Shown one piece after another: positions 17,454-26,568 of a stretch of DNA of 64,000 nt. The DNA lies in contig JAEZFW010000037.1 in the NCBI GenBank assembly GCA_023417315.1, forward strand, positions 1-64,000. Direction: 5' to 3'. Source of the DNA: Pseudomonadota bacterium. GTDB lineage: Bacteria; Pseudomonadota; Gammaproteobacteria; Steroidobacterales; Steroidobacteraceae. Position numbers and translations under genes: made by a program. Every line of letters starts with the position of its first letter. Within the stretch, counting starts at the first letter, position 1. The notes beneath the pieces are model-generated. The model saw only the letters and a program-made list of their open reading frames with translations, was not told where the DNA came from and ran no database searches.

Positions 17454-18923
17454 ATGGCGAAGAAGCTGATGTGTACGTGCGCTGCGCTGCTCATGCCCCT
17501 GATCGCCGCGGCGCAATCGCCTTCCGCCGGATCCCCGCCGCAGTCGCAACCCGACTCCGTGAGTCAGGTGGAGATCAAAGGCAAAGTGCCTGTGAACCCG
17601 GAGACGCTGCGAGTGAAGCTGCCGCGTCCCCAGGAGGGCGTGCTCTCGAACGGGCTGCGTGTCTATCTACTGGAAGACGACAAGCTGCCGACCTTCAATC
17701 TGCAGTTCTTGGTGAAAGGCGGCGGGCTCGCTGATCCGGCGGATAAGCGCGGCGTCGCGATGGTGGCCGCAACGTTGCTGCGTGAGGGTACGAAAGAGCG
17801 AACGAGCCGCCAGATCGCCGAGCAGCTTGCCACCTTAGGTGCGAGCTTGAGCGCGAGTGCTTCGCCTTCGTCCGGAGAAACGGGCGTCGCGATCTCGGGG
17901 CTTGCCGAAAAATTCGACGCCGCGCTCGCCATTGCTGCGGACGTCATTCGCAATCCCACATTCCCCCAGACGGAGCTCGATAAATTCAAGACGCGGTTCG
18001 CATCGCAGGTTCAGTACCAGCGCTCGCTGCCAGGGTTCATCGCGCAGGAACAATTCTTGAGCGCGGTCTACGACCAGCATCCTGGTAGCTTGATCGTACC
18101 GCCTGACAGCGTGATCGCGGGACTGCAATCGGCCGATCTCGCGACGTATCACTCCGCTGTCTATCGTCCCAACAACACGCTCGTCCTTGCGCACGGTGAC
18201 ATCACGCTGAAGGACTTGATCGCCAAACTCGAGCGCGCGTTCGGGTCTTGGGAAAAGGCGGAGATCTCGGAGCGCAAGCTGCCCGACCTCTCGCCACCCG
18301 AAAAGGCGCGCGTATACATCGTGGACCGACCGGGCTCGGTTCAAACCTCGTTACGCGTAGGAGCGCTCGGCATCGAACGCCGCAGCGATGATTACTTCGC
18401 GCTCGTGGTCGCAAATCACATCTTGGGAGGCGGTCCCGCATCGAGGCTCTTCATGAACCTACGTGAAGATAAGGGCTACACGTACGGCGCTTCGAGCAGC
18501 TTGAGCGGATCGACGTTCCCGGGAACGGTCGTGGCGACGACCGATGTGCGTACCGAGGTGACCGAGGGGGCGATGCATGAGCTCATGTATGAGCTTAAGC
18601 GTTTGGCGAACGAGCCAGTATCGCAGCAAGAGCTCGACAACGCGCAGCGTGCCCTCGTCGGACGTTTCGCGTTATCGCTCGATTCACCGCAATCGCTGAT
18701 CGCCAACCTCGCCACACAGAAGATCTATGGATTTCCTGACGACTATTGGGATACGTATCCGAAGCACATCGAAGCGGTAACCGCCAAAGACATTCAGCGT
18801 GTGGCGAAGAAGTACTACGCTCCGGATCGATTGCAGTTAGTAGCGGTCGGCGATGCAAGCTCAATCAGCAAGGTGCTCGCGCAATACGGCACGATTGTCT
18901 CGCCTGCAGCTGGTGAAAACTGA
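17454..18923 (+). CDS. M16-family protein lacking the zinc motif (inactive partner)
   Basis: 489-residue M16-fold protein with a signal peptide (LLMPLIAAAQ). At the HxxEH position it reads MVAATLL, so it cannot bind catalytic zinc. It keeps the substrate-binding Arg/Tyr region (LREDKGYTYGASS) near residue 345. Known bacterial M16 pairs combine one active and one inactive subunit in this way. It starts 8 bases after the catalytic partner with GAGG as ribosome site, so the two are co-translated. The fold is clear; the role as partner is inferred from the missing motif and the operon. Confidence 0.9.
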   Translation: MAKKLMCTCAALLMPLIAAAQSPSAGSPPQSQPDSVSQVEIKGKVPVNPETLRVKLPRPQEGVLSNGLRVYLLEDDKLPTFNLQFLVKGGGLADPADKRGVAMVAATLLREGTKERTSRQIAEQLATLGASLSASASPSSGETGVAISGLAEKFDAALAIAADVIRNPTFPQTELDKFKTRFASQVQYQRSLPGFIAQEQFLSAVYDQHPGSLIVPPDSVIAGLQSADLATYHSAVYRPNNTLVLAHGDITLKDLIAKLERAFGSWEKAEISERKLPDLSPPEKARVYIVDRPGSVQTSLRVGALGIERRSDDYFALVVANHILGGGPASRLFMNLREDKGYTYGASSSLSGSTFPGTVVATTDVRTEVTEGAMHELMYELKRLANEPVSQQELDNAQRALVGRFALSLDSPQSLIANLATQKIYGFPDDYWDTYPKHIEAVTAKDIQRVAKKYYAPDRLQLVAVGDASSISKVLAQYGTIVSPAAGEN

Positions 18924-18944
18924 CCATGCTGTGAACGCATGGTC
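18922..18944. terminator. Hairpin between convergent genes
   Basis: Perfect 8-base stem GACCATGC/GCATGGTC with a 7-base loop exactly in the 27-base gap between the M16 stop and the transporter stop. No T-tract on either side, so it may act as a weak bidirectional terminator or RNA-end stabiliser. Confidence 0.4.
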
Positions 18945-18950
18945 GACGCG

Positions 18951-20336
18951 TTACGCCTCTTGCGCTTCCGCCTGCTTAGCCGCGCCATCCGCTGCCGCCT
19001 CACGCTGCTGAGTCTTCTGGGCCTGAGCGCGCCCGAGCGCGACCGATAAGACCACCCAGATCGACGCGAGCGGCACGGTTGCTGCGGCCAGCCAACCTAT
19101 GGATGCTCCCATCGCGCGGAGCGCGGCGTCCATGCCTGCGCCAGCCACATCTCCGAGGCGATAAACGAAAACGTCCACGACGGGCTTCGCCTTGTACTTC
19201 TCCGACGCAGACAAGACGCTGAAAAGCGATTCGCGCGCCGGTCGCGAAACCGCATGGCGGCCAGCTCGGTGGAACGCTTGGAAGATCGCGATGACACCGT
19301 AAGTCGGCCAGAATGCGAGCACAGCAAAGCCGGCCACCGTGATCAGAGGCAGGATGGCGAGCGTCCAACCCACGCCCAGCCGTTTGATGATGCGCGTGGT
19401 AAGAAACACTTGAGTTAGCAGAGTGGCTGTCTCCGCCAGCATGTCGAACTGAGCGAAGCCACGAAGCCGCTCACTGAACGTATCGGTGTTCTCCAGCACG
19501 ATCGTGGCTTGAGTGAAGTAGATCATCGTGTTCGAAATCGCGATGAACGCGATGTAGCCGCCGATGCCGAGCAGATACGGCGATCGAGCGATTGCCGTCG
19601 CGCCATCCCAGAAGCCGCCGCCGATGGGCTTGCCAGACTCCGTTCGCGAGGAGGAGATGGAGTCCGATCGAAGACTCGCCTCGCGTCGTGCGACACGATC
19701 GAGCGTGAGCATCACGGCGATGGCAATGCCGAAGAACGCTGCGCCCATCAGCATCAGCCCCGCCGGCAAATAGGCCGATGTGGTCGACTCCGCGATGAAC
19801 TTCGTGGCTGTGCCGGCGACGATCGAGCCGAGTGTGCCTCCAACGCCGATGAAGGCAAACATCCGTTTACTCTGATCGGTCGTGAAGATGTCGACCATGT
19901 AGGCCCAGAACAAGCTGTTGATGAACAGATTGATGACGCTGAGCCAGACGTAATACGTGTAGCTGATGCCGCGCGCGAGCGGGGACTCCGAGCCTGAGCC
20001 GATGATGCCGCCGCCCGAGCTCACATCTAGGATGAGAAGCGTCGCGAACAATGCGAGGCAGGCGATGACGAACAGGTAGCCGATCGGAATGAAGCGGCGG
20101 CGATCGAGGCGCGCGACCACACCGCCGAATGCGATGACGACGACGAGCGATGCGATAGACGTCACGACGAACAACCATCGCAGCTCGTCCATACCGCGGG
20201 ACACGCCCATCGCCTCGCGAACGGGACGCAGCAAGAAATAGCCGCACAGGACAGTGAAGTAGAACAGCGCGGCGAGAGCTGCGAGTGGCAGCTCCTTACG
20301 ACTGAAATTGAAGAGACGAGTCGACCAATCGCCCAT
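18951..20336 (-). CDS. MFS / Tlc-like (NTP-NTP exchanger family) transporter
   Basis: Inner-membrane protein of 461 residues with about 12 hydrophobic segments. The start (YFLLRPVREAMGVSRG) and the stretch FVIACLALFATLL resemble the ATP/ADP translocase-like (Tlc) branch that free-living proteobacteria annotate as MFS transporters. Substrate unknown; free-living members need not carry nucleotides. The C-terminus is Ala/Gln/Glu-rich and charged. It lies 206 bases downstream of the TonB-fusion gene on the same strand, so it could be the tail of that operon but more likely has its own promoter. Family confident, substrate not. Confidence 0.75.
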   Translation of the reverse strand: MGDWSTRLFNFSRKELPLAALAALFYFTVLCGYFLLRPVREAMGVSRGMDELRWLFVVTSIASLVVVIAFGGVVARLDRRRFIPIGYLFVIACLALFATLLILDVSSGGGIIGSGSESPLARGISYTYYVWLSVINLFINSLFWAYMVDIFTTDQSKRMFAFIGVGGTLGSIVAGTATKFIAESTTSAYLPAGLMLMGAAFFGIAIAVMLTLDRVARREASLRSDSISSSRTESGKPIGGGFWDGATAIARSPYLLGIGGYIAFIAISNTMIYFTQATIVLENTDTFSERLRGFAQFDMLAETATLLTQVFLTTRIIKRLGVGWTLAILPLITVAGFAVLAFWPTYGVIAIFQAFHRAGRHAVSRPARESLFSVLSASEKYKAKPVVDVFVYRLGDVAGAGMDAALRAMGASIGWLAAATVPLASIWVVLSVALGRAQAQKTQQREAAADGAAKQAEAQEA

Positions 20337-20542
20337 TAACGAAGCTCCGCAGTCACGAGCATCTGCAGTGCATCATACTGGGGCGTGCAGGGCGTTACTC
20401 GAAAAGATTCGTGCGCATCATCCAAGCAGCGCAGTCCGCGCCCGAGGGTCGCAAGAAAGATGACAGCGGCGTTAGGTTCGTGACACTCGCGATCCATGCG
20501 ACAGCGTCAGGACGTCTTGCGAAACGAGCAGCCCGATGCTGA

Positions 20543-22264
20543 TCAATCTCCGATCTCGTACTTCAACCTGAGCGTTGCGCGCTGCTCGACGGGTTGACCG
20601 TTGCGCACGATCGGCTCGAATCGCCAACGGCGTAGCGCCTCGATGGCGGAGCGATCGAACAGGTTCTTCGGCTGCGAGTCGCGCACGATCAGATCGCGGG
20701 TCGTGCCATCGATTGCGATCGTGAACTCGACGTCGACCCATCCTTCGATGCCGCGAGTCTGAGCATCGTAGGGGTACTCTGCACGAGTTTCGCGTACACG
20801 CTTCAAGCTGCCCGCAGGAACGACGCGCTCGCTTTCGATCCTCGCCTGCGTCGCCTGCAGCTGAGCGCGCAGGCTTCTGATGGTGGGCGACTCGGTATCG
20901 AGCTGCGCCGCCTTGTCTAGGTATAGCCGCGCGGTTTCGAGGTTAGTTGCTGCCAGGGAGGTTCGGGCATGATCCGCTAAGGTCGATGCGAGCCGACGTT
21001 GCTCTTCGCGCACTTCAGGCATGTCCGGATGTTGAGCGCGCAGCGCCATGAATCGATCGACTGCGTTGTTGTCGGCTGGCTCGAGCAGGATCCCGCGTTC
21101 GCGCAGTCGAACGATGAGAGAAAGCTGTTCGATCGCATCTCCTCGTGCATCGCTCACCGGACCAGATTGAGCGAGCGCGGGCGATTCGAGAGACTCGCCC
21201 GGTGATTCGATCGCTTTTTCTTCTTCGAGCGGCTGCTGCTCCATCACCGTCGGTGCGGGTGTCCGTGCCGGGGGTACGGCTGTCACGGCAGTGCGCTGCA
21301 CCGCCTGCGGCTGCGCAGTGGCAGCTCGCGGCTGCGGAGCTGCGGTTTGTGCACGCGAAATCGCAATCAGCTCGTTATAGAGGTTTGCATAGCGCGGATG
21401 CTCTGGCGCCGCTCTCTGCAGCGCTGTAAGTGTCGCAGCGCCGGCTTGTGCATCTCTCGCCTCGAGAGCCGCGATGACCTTGGCCTCGAGCGCGTCGGTG
21501 ACACGCTGCACGCCGACCGTCGCATCGGGATGATCTGGAGCCAGTGCGAGCACATCGCGATATAACTCGAGCGCATTGTTACCGCGCGGCTCGACGAGCC
21601 GACCCGTCGCGAGCGCGATGTTCGCGCGGCCCAATAATTCTTCGATTTGATCCGCGGTCCGCGCGGCGGTCACGCTGGCCTGCGATGGCTGCGCGGACTG
21701 ATGCGTGGCGAAGAAAAACCACCCCAGACCAGCGATCGCGAGCAGCACCACCACAGTGCCTGCAGCCAGCGCCGTTCGCGGTCGCCGTGCGAACGTCTTG
21801 ACGGTGGAGAGCATCACCGGCTCGGTATTGCGCACCTCGTAATAGCGCCGCGTGGCTGTGCTCAGGAACAAGTTGGCCCGCGCAGGTGAAATGGGCTTAT
21901 GCAGGAATCGATAGATCCGCCCATCGCTGACGAGCGCGGCGACAGCGGCCTCTTCATCGCGTCGGCCAGTTGCCATCAAGACGAGCTCGGGGAATTGCGA
22001 GTGCAGGCGCGCGAGCAAGCCTGCTGCATCGCCTCGCAAGGTGCCGAGATCCGCAACGAGGATGCCGCATCGACCGCCGACTAGATAATCGACGGCTGCA
22101 TCTGCGGAAGGGGCGTGCCAGATGGCGTGTTCGGGACTGGAGGCCTCGCGCATGGTCGCGAGGAGGCCTCCATCCGAAGTTAAGACGACGACGTCGAGTA
22201 CGTATCCGGGAAGTGAGCTCGCATGCAACGCAGCGAGGGTTCCATCGTGCCGCGTGCTCTGCAC
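20543..22264 (-). CDS. Pseudo-receiver / transmembrane / TonB C-terminal fusion (operon copy)
   Basis: 573 residues with the same architecture as the protein at 3188-5149. Residues 23-140 are receiver-like (VVVLTSDGG, GILVADLGTL with D72, FLHKPIS with K123 retained), a membrane helix spans about 165-186, a long helical, Gln/Pro-rich periplasmic region follows, and a TonB C-terminal domain ends the protein (YPYDAQTRGIEGWVDVEFTI, FDRSAIEALRRWRFEPIV). The acidic pair of a true receiver is missing, so phosphorylation is uncertain. It starts with GTG 29 bases after the CheX stop and is the last gene of the kinase-CheY-CheX operon. That context argues that the receiver domain takes part in signalling from this kinase. 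No ExbB/ExbD genes are in the window. Confidence 0.82.
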   Translation of the reverse strand: MQSTRHDGTLAALHASSLPGYVLDVVVLTSDGGLLATMREASSPEHAIWHAPSADAAVDYLVGGRCGILVADLGTLRGDAAGLLARLHSQFPELVLMATGRRDEEAAVAALVSDGRIYRFLHKPISPARANLFLSTATRRYYEVRNTEPVMLSTVKTFARRPRTALAAGTVVVLLAIAGLGWFFFATHQSAQPSQASVTAARTADQIEELLGRANIALATGRLVEPRGNNALELYRDVLALAPDHPDATVGVQRVTDALEAKVIAALEARDAQAGAATLTALQRAAPEHPRYANLYNELIAISRAQTAAPQPRAATAQPQAVQRTAVTAVPPARTPAPTVMEQQPLEEEKAIESPGESLESPALAQSGPVSDARGDAIEQLSLIVRLRERGILLEPADNNAVDRFMALRAQHPDMPEVREEQRRLASTLADHARTSLAATNLETARLYLDKAAQLDTESPTIRSLRAQLQATQARIESERVVPAGSLKRVRETRAEYPYDAQTRGIEGWVDVEFTIAIDGTTRDLIVRDSQPKNLFDRSAIEALRRWRFEPIVRNGQPVEQRATLRLKYEIGD

Positions 22265-22292
22265 TTCATCTCTCTAAGGGTCTCTGGCTCAC

Positions 22293-22742
22293 TTACTCGA
22301 GGCAAACCACGAGCTGCGCCGAATGACTCCGCCAGTTGATTGGAATCACGAACGAGCGGACGTTGTCCGGCGTCACGACTTTGTCGGTCTCGCCGGCCAC
22401 AACGGTGGGCACGGAGATCATGAAGTCCTTGCCGAAATCGCGGCGTGCGTTGCCCGAGATCGTATTGGCGACCTCACCGACGAGGTCGCACATGTTCTCT
22501 TGCGTAAGCTCGGTTTCGCCCATGCGCATCAACATGACGGTCAACATCGGGCGCGAAGCCGTGAAGTAGACGATACCTCGGCGTTTGCCTGCGATGCTGA
22601 TCATGCCCGTGAATTCCTGCACGGTCGGGCGGCCGTCTTGCACGATGTATGGTGAGCCGACTGACGCCGGTTGATTGGCGGCGGTGGCGAAGTAGTTCGT
22701 CGTGCCTTCTACGAAGGTCTCGAGTTCAACTTTAGTCATCAT
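22293..22742 (-). CDS. cheX: CheX-like CheY-P phosphatase
   Basis: 149-residue protein of the CheC/CheX/FliY class. The ExxN signature needed for CheY-P hydrolysis is seen in LVGEVANTISGNA near residue 87. Cytoplasmic, and expected to dephosphorylate the partner CheY. Its start overlaps the last 11 bases of the cheY gene, giving tight translational coupling; GAGGGG lies 9 bases before the first of two ATGs. The following gene is the TonB fusion. CheX is usually found in chemotaxis or chemosensory-like operons; here no MCP, CheW, CheR or CheB is present. Confidence 0.88.
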   Translation of the reverse strand: MMTKVELETFVEGTTNYFATAANQPASVGSPYIVQDGRPTVQEFTGMISIAGKRRGIVYFTASRPMLTVMLMRMGETELTQENMCDLVGEVANTISGNARRDFGKDFMISVPTVVAGETDKVVTPDNVRSFVIPINWRSHSAQLVVCLE

Positions 22743-23151
22743 TGCCGGCGCCCCTCAACAGCTCTTCAAGCGCTTCCGTGAGCTGGCGGTCGGTAAATGG
22801 TTTGCACAGAAAGCCATTCGCTCCCTTCTTCAAAGCTTCGATGGCGGTAGCTTTGTCTGAAAGCGCCGAGATTACCAGGATCAGCACGTCCGGCTTGATC
22901 TTGACGAGGTTCTCGACGCATTCGATGCCGTCCATTTCCGGCATCGTGATATCCATCGTCACGACGTCGGCAGGCTCTTTGCGGAAGGCTTCGACGGCTT
23001 GCTTGCCGTTCGATGCAGTCGCGATGACCTGCAAGCGTTCGATCTGCAGCTCACGCTCGATCTTGCGACGAATGATATTCGAATCGTCGCAGATCATGAG
23101 CTTGAGCTTTCCATTCGTCAACGGTTCAGCCTTTGCGGTTGCGAGCGCCAT
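22732..23151 (-). CDS. cheY: CheY-like response regulator
   Basis: Single-domain receiver of 139 residues with a full set of active-site residues: D22-D23 (ICDDSN), phospho-acceptor D67 (VTMDITMPEMDG), Ser/Thr in VISALSD and Lys in FLCKPF. The first 15 residues are an extra lead. It lies 28 bases after the CheA-like kinase gene and overlaps cheX, so it is the expected phospho-target of the kinase and substrate of CheX. There is no output domain; the effector could be the adjacent TonB fusion or something distant. Confidence 0.92.
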   Translation of the reverse strand: MALATAKAEPLTNGKLKLMICDDSNIIRRKIERELQIERLQVIATASNGKQAVEAFRKEPADVVTMDITMPEMDGIECVENLVKIKPDVLILVISALSDKATAIEALKKGANGFLCKPFTDRQLTEALEELLRGAGNDD

Positions 23152-23179
23152 GTGTGCCTCTGAGAAGTCTTCTTAAACG

Positions 23180-25453
23180 TTACGCGGCAACTGCGCGCTC
23201 GGTGGCGGGCAGCCAAATCTTGAACTTCGAGAACTTCCCGCCTGCCGAGGCCAGGCCAACTCGGCCCCCCAGCTCGGCGACGAGAATGCGGACGAGATCC
23301 ATGCCGGCACCGCGACCCGCGTCGGTCGTGACGCGATCTGCGGTCGAGAAGCCGGGGCGGAAGATCAATGCCATCGTCTGACGCGGATCGAGCATTGCCG
23401 CTTGAGCGGGCGTGATCAGCCCGCGCTCTACCGCGACTTCCTTGATCCGCTCGAGCTGCAGCCCGCGACCATCGTCCTGCACGATCAGCTCGTAGCCATC
23501 GTTACGCTGCGAGAACTCCACCGCCAACGTGCCGACCTGCGACTTGTGCGCCTTGGCGCGCTCGCTCGGCTCTTCGATTCCGTGCACGACCGCATTGCGA
23601 ACGAGCTGAATCGTGATGTCCTTGACCGCGCGGCGGTACGTTTCCGGCACCACCTCAAGCCCGTTGCAACGCAGAGCCACTTGCTTCGCTTGACTGCTCG
23701 CAACGCGAGCGGCGAGATCCTCGAGCGTGCGCTCGAGACCGCTGCTCATTTCTTCGCCAGCATCGGCCGTTTGCGCAACGGCGCTCGGCTCCTGCTTGCC
23801 AGCGAGCCACTGATCCACCTTCTCCGCTTCCATGTGACCGCCGTCGGCGCCGCGGCGCGTCGCGATCGCCTGGTGCAAGTCGACGAGACGACCGAGCATC
23901 TCGCGCACTTGCGCCAAGTGGTTGAACAAGTCGTCGAGCTTGACGACGAGCGGGAGGAAATCGCTACCGGAGAGCGTCTGACGGCCTTTCAGATCGTTGA
24001 GCGACTCTTCGAAGGCATGCGCGCGTTGCTCGACCGTCTTCAAGCCGAGCGCCGCGGCTTCGCCCTTGACCGCATGGACCTGACGATAGATACCGTCGAT
24101 CTTCGCGCGGAACGCAGACTCTTCGCGCGCCGGCTCTTTCAAGATCGAGTTGACCATCTTGAGCGAGACATCGGCGTCGGTCAGGAAGCCTGTGAGGCTG
24201 TCCGGCTCGACGTGCAGAATGCGCAGCAGCAGATCGAGCTGAGCTTGCGCCTTCTCCTGCGATTCTTGCAGCTCGCGAGACAGCATGACGCGCTTCGTCA
24301 CATCGTTCACCGTCACGAGCAAGTGCGACAGGCTGCCTTCCGATTTCACGCGGTTGAAATCGAACTCGAGGAAGTGCGTATCGAAGCCACCAGCCGGGTT
24401 GTCGAAGTGAACTTCGACTTCGGAAAGTGGGTTGATCGTCTTGACGAGCTTTTCGTTGACGCGTTCACCCCAGAGCAGCGCAACGTAGTCCATCGCGGTG
24501 CGAAGCGTCTTCTCCGGGACGATCTGCTTGAGTAGTTGGTCGAACGTGAGGCCCGTGAATTCTTCGCGACGGAAGATCGTATCGAGCGCCATCGAACGCT
24601 CGGTTCCGATCTTGAGATCCTTATCCAACAGGAACAGACCTTCATTCACGGTGCGCAGAATGTCCGCAGTCTCTTTGCGGGCACGGTTCGCGACCAGCTC
24701 TTCCTTGCGCAGGTTGCGTGCGAAGTAGAAGAAGATCGCGCCAAGCAACAGGAAGGCTGCGACGATGCCGCCCACCTGCAAGGCCTTCAGCGTGCCTGCA
24801 TCGCTCGCGCCGTCCGCCTCGACGAGCGTGCCGAGCTCGCCCATCGCTTTGCCCAGTTGTGCATGCGAGCTCGCGCCATATTCGTTGAGCTCTTCGAGAG
24901 CGGCCAGCAAGCGGCGACCACGCGGGCTGTATTGAACCGCGGGCTCCACGATTGCAGGCGCTTTCGCGTTCGTCTGTGCGGCGACAGCGGGTTGTGCGGT
25001 GTCGGCAGGATAGGGCGAGCCTGCGAAGTTCAGAATGGGGGTGAGCTTCTGCTTGTAGCCTTCCCACAGCTTCGTGGTGGTCCCGAGCACCGCCTGCGCT
25101 TCGCTCGATCGGAGCGCACCGAGCGGGATTGCTTCGCCCGAGCTGTTCGAAATCATGCCGCCGCCCGTGAGACCGCTGAGCGCGTGATCGTAAGCGTGCG
25201 CGGCCTTACGAAGCACTTCGAGCTGATCGTCGATGTTCTGCCCGCTTTTCAACCGCTCGGTGAGCGCCTTACCAGCCTCGTAGACTTGGGCGGGCTGCAC
25301 CTGCTGTTGCGCGAGGAATTTCACGCCCGCAACGTTGTCGGCGAACTGGCCGGCGATGCCGTGGTTGAACGCGAGAATGATCGCGATGAACACGAGAAAC
25401 CCCGTGATCGCGAAGACGATTCCCTTGTACCGACCGAGATCTAAGATGCCCAT
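23180..25453 (-). CDS. Membrane-bound CheA-like histidine kinase with PAS and HPt domains
   Basis: 757-residue kinase. A membrane helix at about 10-30, a periplasmic sensor region 31-225, a second helix 226-244, then a PAS-like domain (LRTVNEGLFLLDKDLKIG) at about 265-390 and a coiled coil. An HPt domain carries the phospho-His H460 (RQVHAVKGEAAALGL). The CheA-type ATPase ends the protein (LVRNAVVHGIEEPSERA, DDGRGL, PGFSTA, GRGAGMDLV). It lacks the CheW-binding P5 domain, so it looks like a chemoreceptor-kinase merger that senses directly. It is the first gene of a four-gene operon with cheY, cheX and the TonB fusion. Start is the ATG at 25453 with AAGGGG 8 bases upstream. The 620-base region upstream to 26077 shows no gene. 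Confidence 0.88.
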   Translation of the reverse strand: MGILDLGRYKGIVFAITGFLVFIAIILAFNHGIAGQFADNVAGVKFLAQQQVQPAQVYEAGKALTERLKSGQNIDDQLEVLRKAAHAYDHALSGLTGGGMISNSSGEAIPLGALRSSEAQAVLGTTTKLWEGYKQKLTPILNFAGSPYPADTAQPAVAAQTNAKAPAIVEPAVQYSPRGRRLLAALEELNEYGASSHAQLGKAMGELGTLVEADGASDAGTLKALQVGGIVAAFLLLGAIFFYFARNLRKEELVANRARKETADILRTVNEGLFLLDKDLKIGTERSMALDTIFRREEFTGLTFDQLLKQIVPEKTLRTAMDYVALLWGERVNEKLVKTINPLSEVEVHFDNPAGGFDTHFLEFDFNRVKSEGSLSHLLVTVNDVTKRVMLSRELQESQEKAQAQLDLLLRILHVEPDSLTGFLTDADVSLKMVNSILKEPAREESAFRAKIDGIYRQVHAVKGEAAALGLKTVEQRAHAFEESLNDLKGRQTLSGSDFLPLVVKLDDLFNHLAQVREMLGRLVDLHQAIATRRGADGGHMEAEKVDQWLAGKQEPSAVAQTADAGEEMSSGLERTLEDLAARVASSQAKQVALRCNGLEVVPETYRRAVKDITIQLVRNAVVHGIEEPSERAKAHKSQVGTLAVEFSQRNDGYELIVQDDGRGLQLERIKEVAVERGLITPAQAAMLDPRQTMALIFRPGFSTADRVTTDAGRGAGMDLVRILVAELGGRVGLASAGGKFSKFKIWLPATERAVAA

Positions 25454-26007
25454 GCACAATCCCCTTAAACCTTAAGAGTTTGACGCGGCAGTGGCTTTTC
25501 GCACCGCGTCCTTGACGCCGAAGAGGGCGGCACCTTTCTCGTTCGAATGGGTCCGCTGCTTAACGGCGCTTCGCAGTGCGCTTATCTGACAATAAGCTGT
25601 GTAGTGGCGCTCGAACCAGTTCCCGTTTTTTAAGGACCGAAACTTGCGCCAGTTCAAAGTTTTGTGCAGTTGTCTCGGCAATTTGGCTGCCGGGAAACTG
25701 CGTAAATTGCTTAAGCGTGCGCCAGCAGAGGTCTAACGGCTGACGAGCGCTCCTCCCAACTTTCTCGTGTTTCATCGCCCTGATCGGCGTGGACGGAATG
25801 TAGCAGCAGCTCGGTGTCCAATTAAACGTAAGCTGGTCGGATTCAGCGCGTGCCTTACGCGCCACAGGCGCTCTCGGCGGGACGATGCGCCGTCCGCGAA
25901 TCAGGCACTTAGAGCGAAGCTGATCTCGAATCGGGGTTGACGCTTCGGCGCGACAGACCAAGATTTTTCCTGTTACTGCAATCACTTATGGGCCCTGCCG
26001 ACTCTGT

Positions 26008-26028
26008 AAAGTGCTCGACAAGCACTTT
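26008..26028. promoter_or_regulatory. Perfect inverted repeat upstream of a hypothetical gene
   Basis: AAAGTGCT (26008-26015) and AGCACTTT (26021-26028) are perfect inverted copies 50 bases before the ATG at 26078. It could be an operator or a leader hairpin. It is the only clear structure I see in the gene-free stretch 25454-26077. Confidence 0.35.
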
Positions 26029-26077
26029 GGTGGCGCTCATGATGGCGTCGCGCCCATTCCGGGCAGTCAGGGGGACA

Positions 26078-26548
26078 ATGGACGCGAGTATCGAGTTCAA
26101 GTCGCACGTGCCCGCACAGCAGCGCTCCGAGCTGGAGGCGCTGCTCTACTTCAATTCTTGCCAAGGGCGCGTGTCGGATTGCATCGCGAATGCGGTCGAA
26201 CGGTTTGGGGCACCGGAGATCGTTGCGGACGGCGATCGGCTCCGGATCCACATGAAGAACATGAACGACGTCCAGTCGTTGTTCGCCATCGAGAAGAGCA
26301 CAGGCTGTCCGGTCGGAGTCGCGGTTTACACTCGTCAGGACATAGAGCACATCACAGTCATGCACATCGGCATCGCCGCAGAGTATGCGAGCGGGGGTCC
26401 CAAGGCGGGCGCGCAATTGCTCCTTCGCCTGTTGAGGGAGGTCCGCCGCTCGTCGCGTCGCATGAAAGGTGTGCGGCGCATCGAGCTCTACTACGCGAGT
26501 CGGCGACTCGGATCACGTTGGCGCGTGCCCTCGAAGGCGGCGCTGTAA
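26078..26548 (+). CDS. Hypothetical protein, possibly GNAT-like acyltransferase
   Basis: 156-residue soluble protein I cannot name. The stretch TVMHIGIAAEYASGGPKAGAQLLLRLLREVRR followed by a strand RRIELYYAS is reminiscent of the acetyl-CoA-binding core of GNAT acyltransferases, but the Q/RxxGxG/A loop is not clean. The ATG at 26078 is preceded by GGGGG at 3-8 bases and begins MDASIEF; the frame is open upstream but without a better start. The next gene begins 20 bases downstream on the same strand, so they may be co-transcribed. Confidence 0.6.
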   Translation: MDASIEFKSHVPAQQRSELEALLYFNSCQGRVSDCIANAVERFGAPEIVADGDRLRIHMKNMNDVQSLFAIEKSTGCPVGVAVYTRQDIEHITVMHIGIAAEYASGGPKAGAQLLLRLLREVRRSSRRMKGVRRIELYYASRRLGSRWRVPSKAAL

Positions 26549-26568
26549 GCGATTCTCCAACGACGTAA

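Noticed and set aside
23402..24535. 377-codon open frame on the plus strand opposite the CheA-like kinase gene
   Set aside because: Shadow of a strong minus-strand gene; composition is that of an antisense GC-rich frame, with no recognisable domain.
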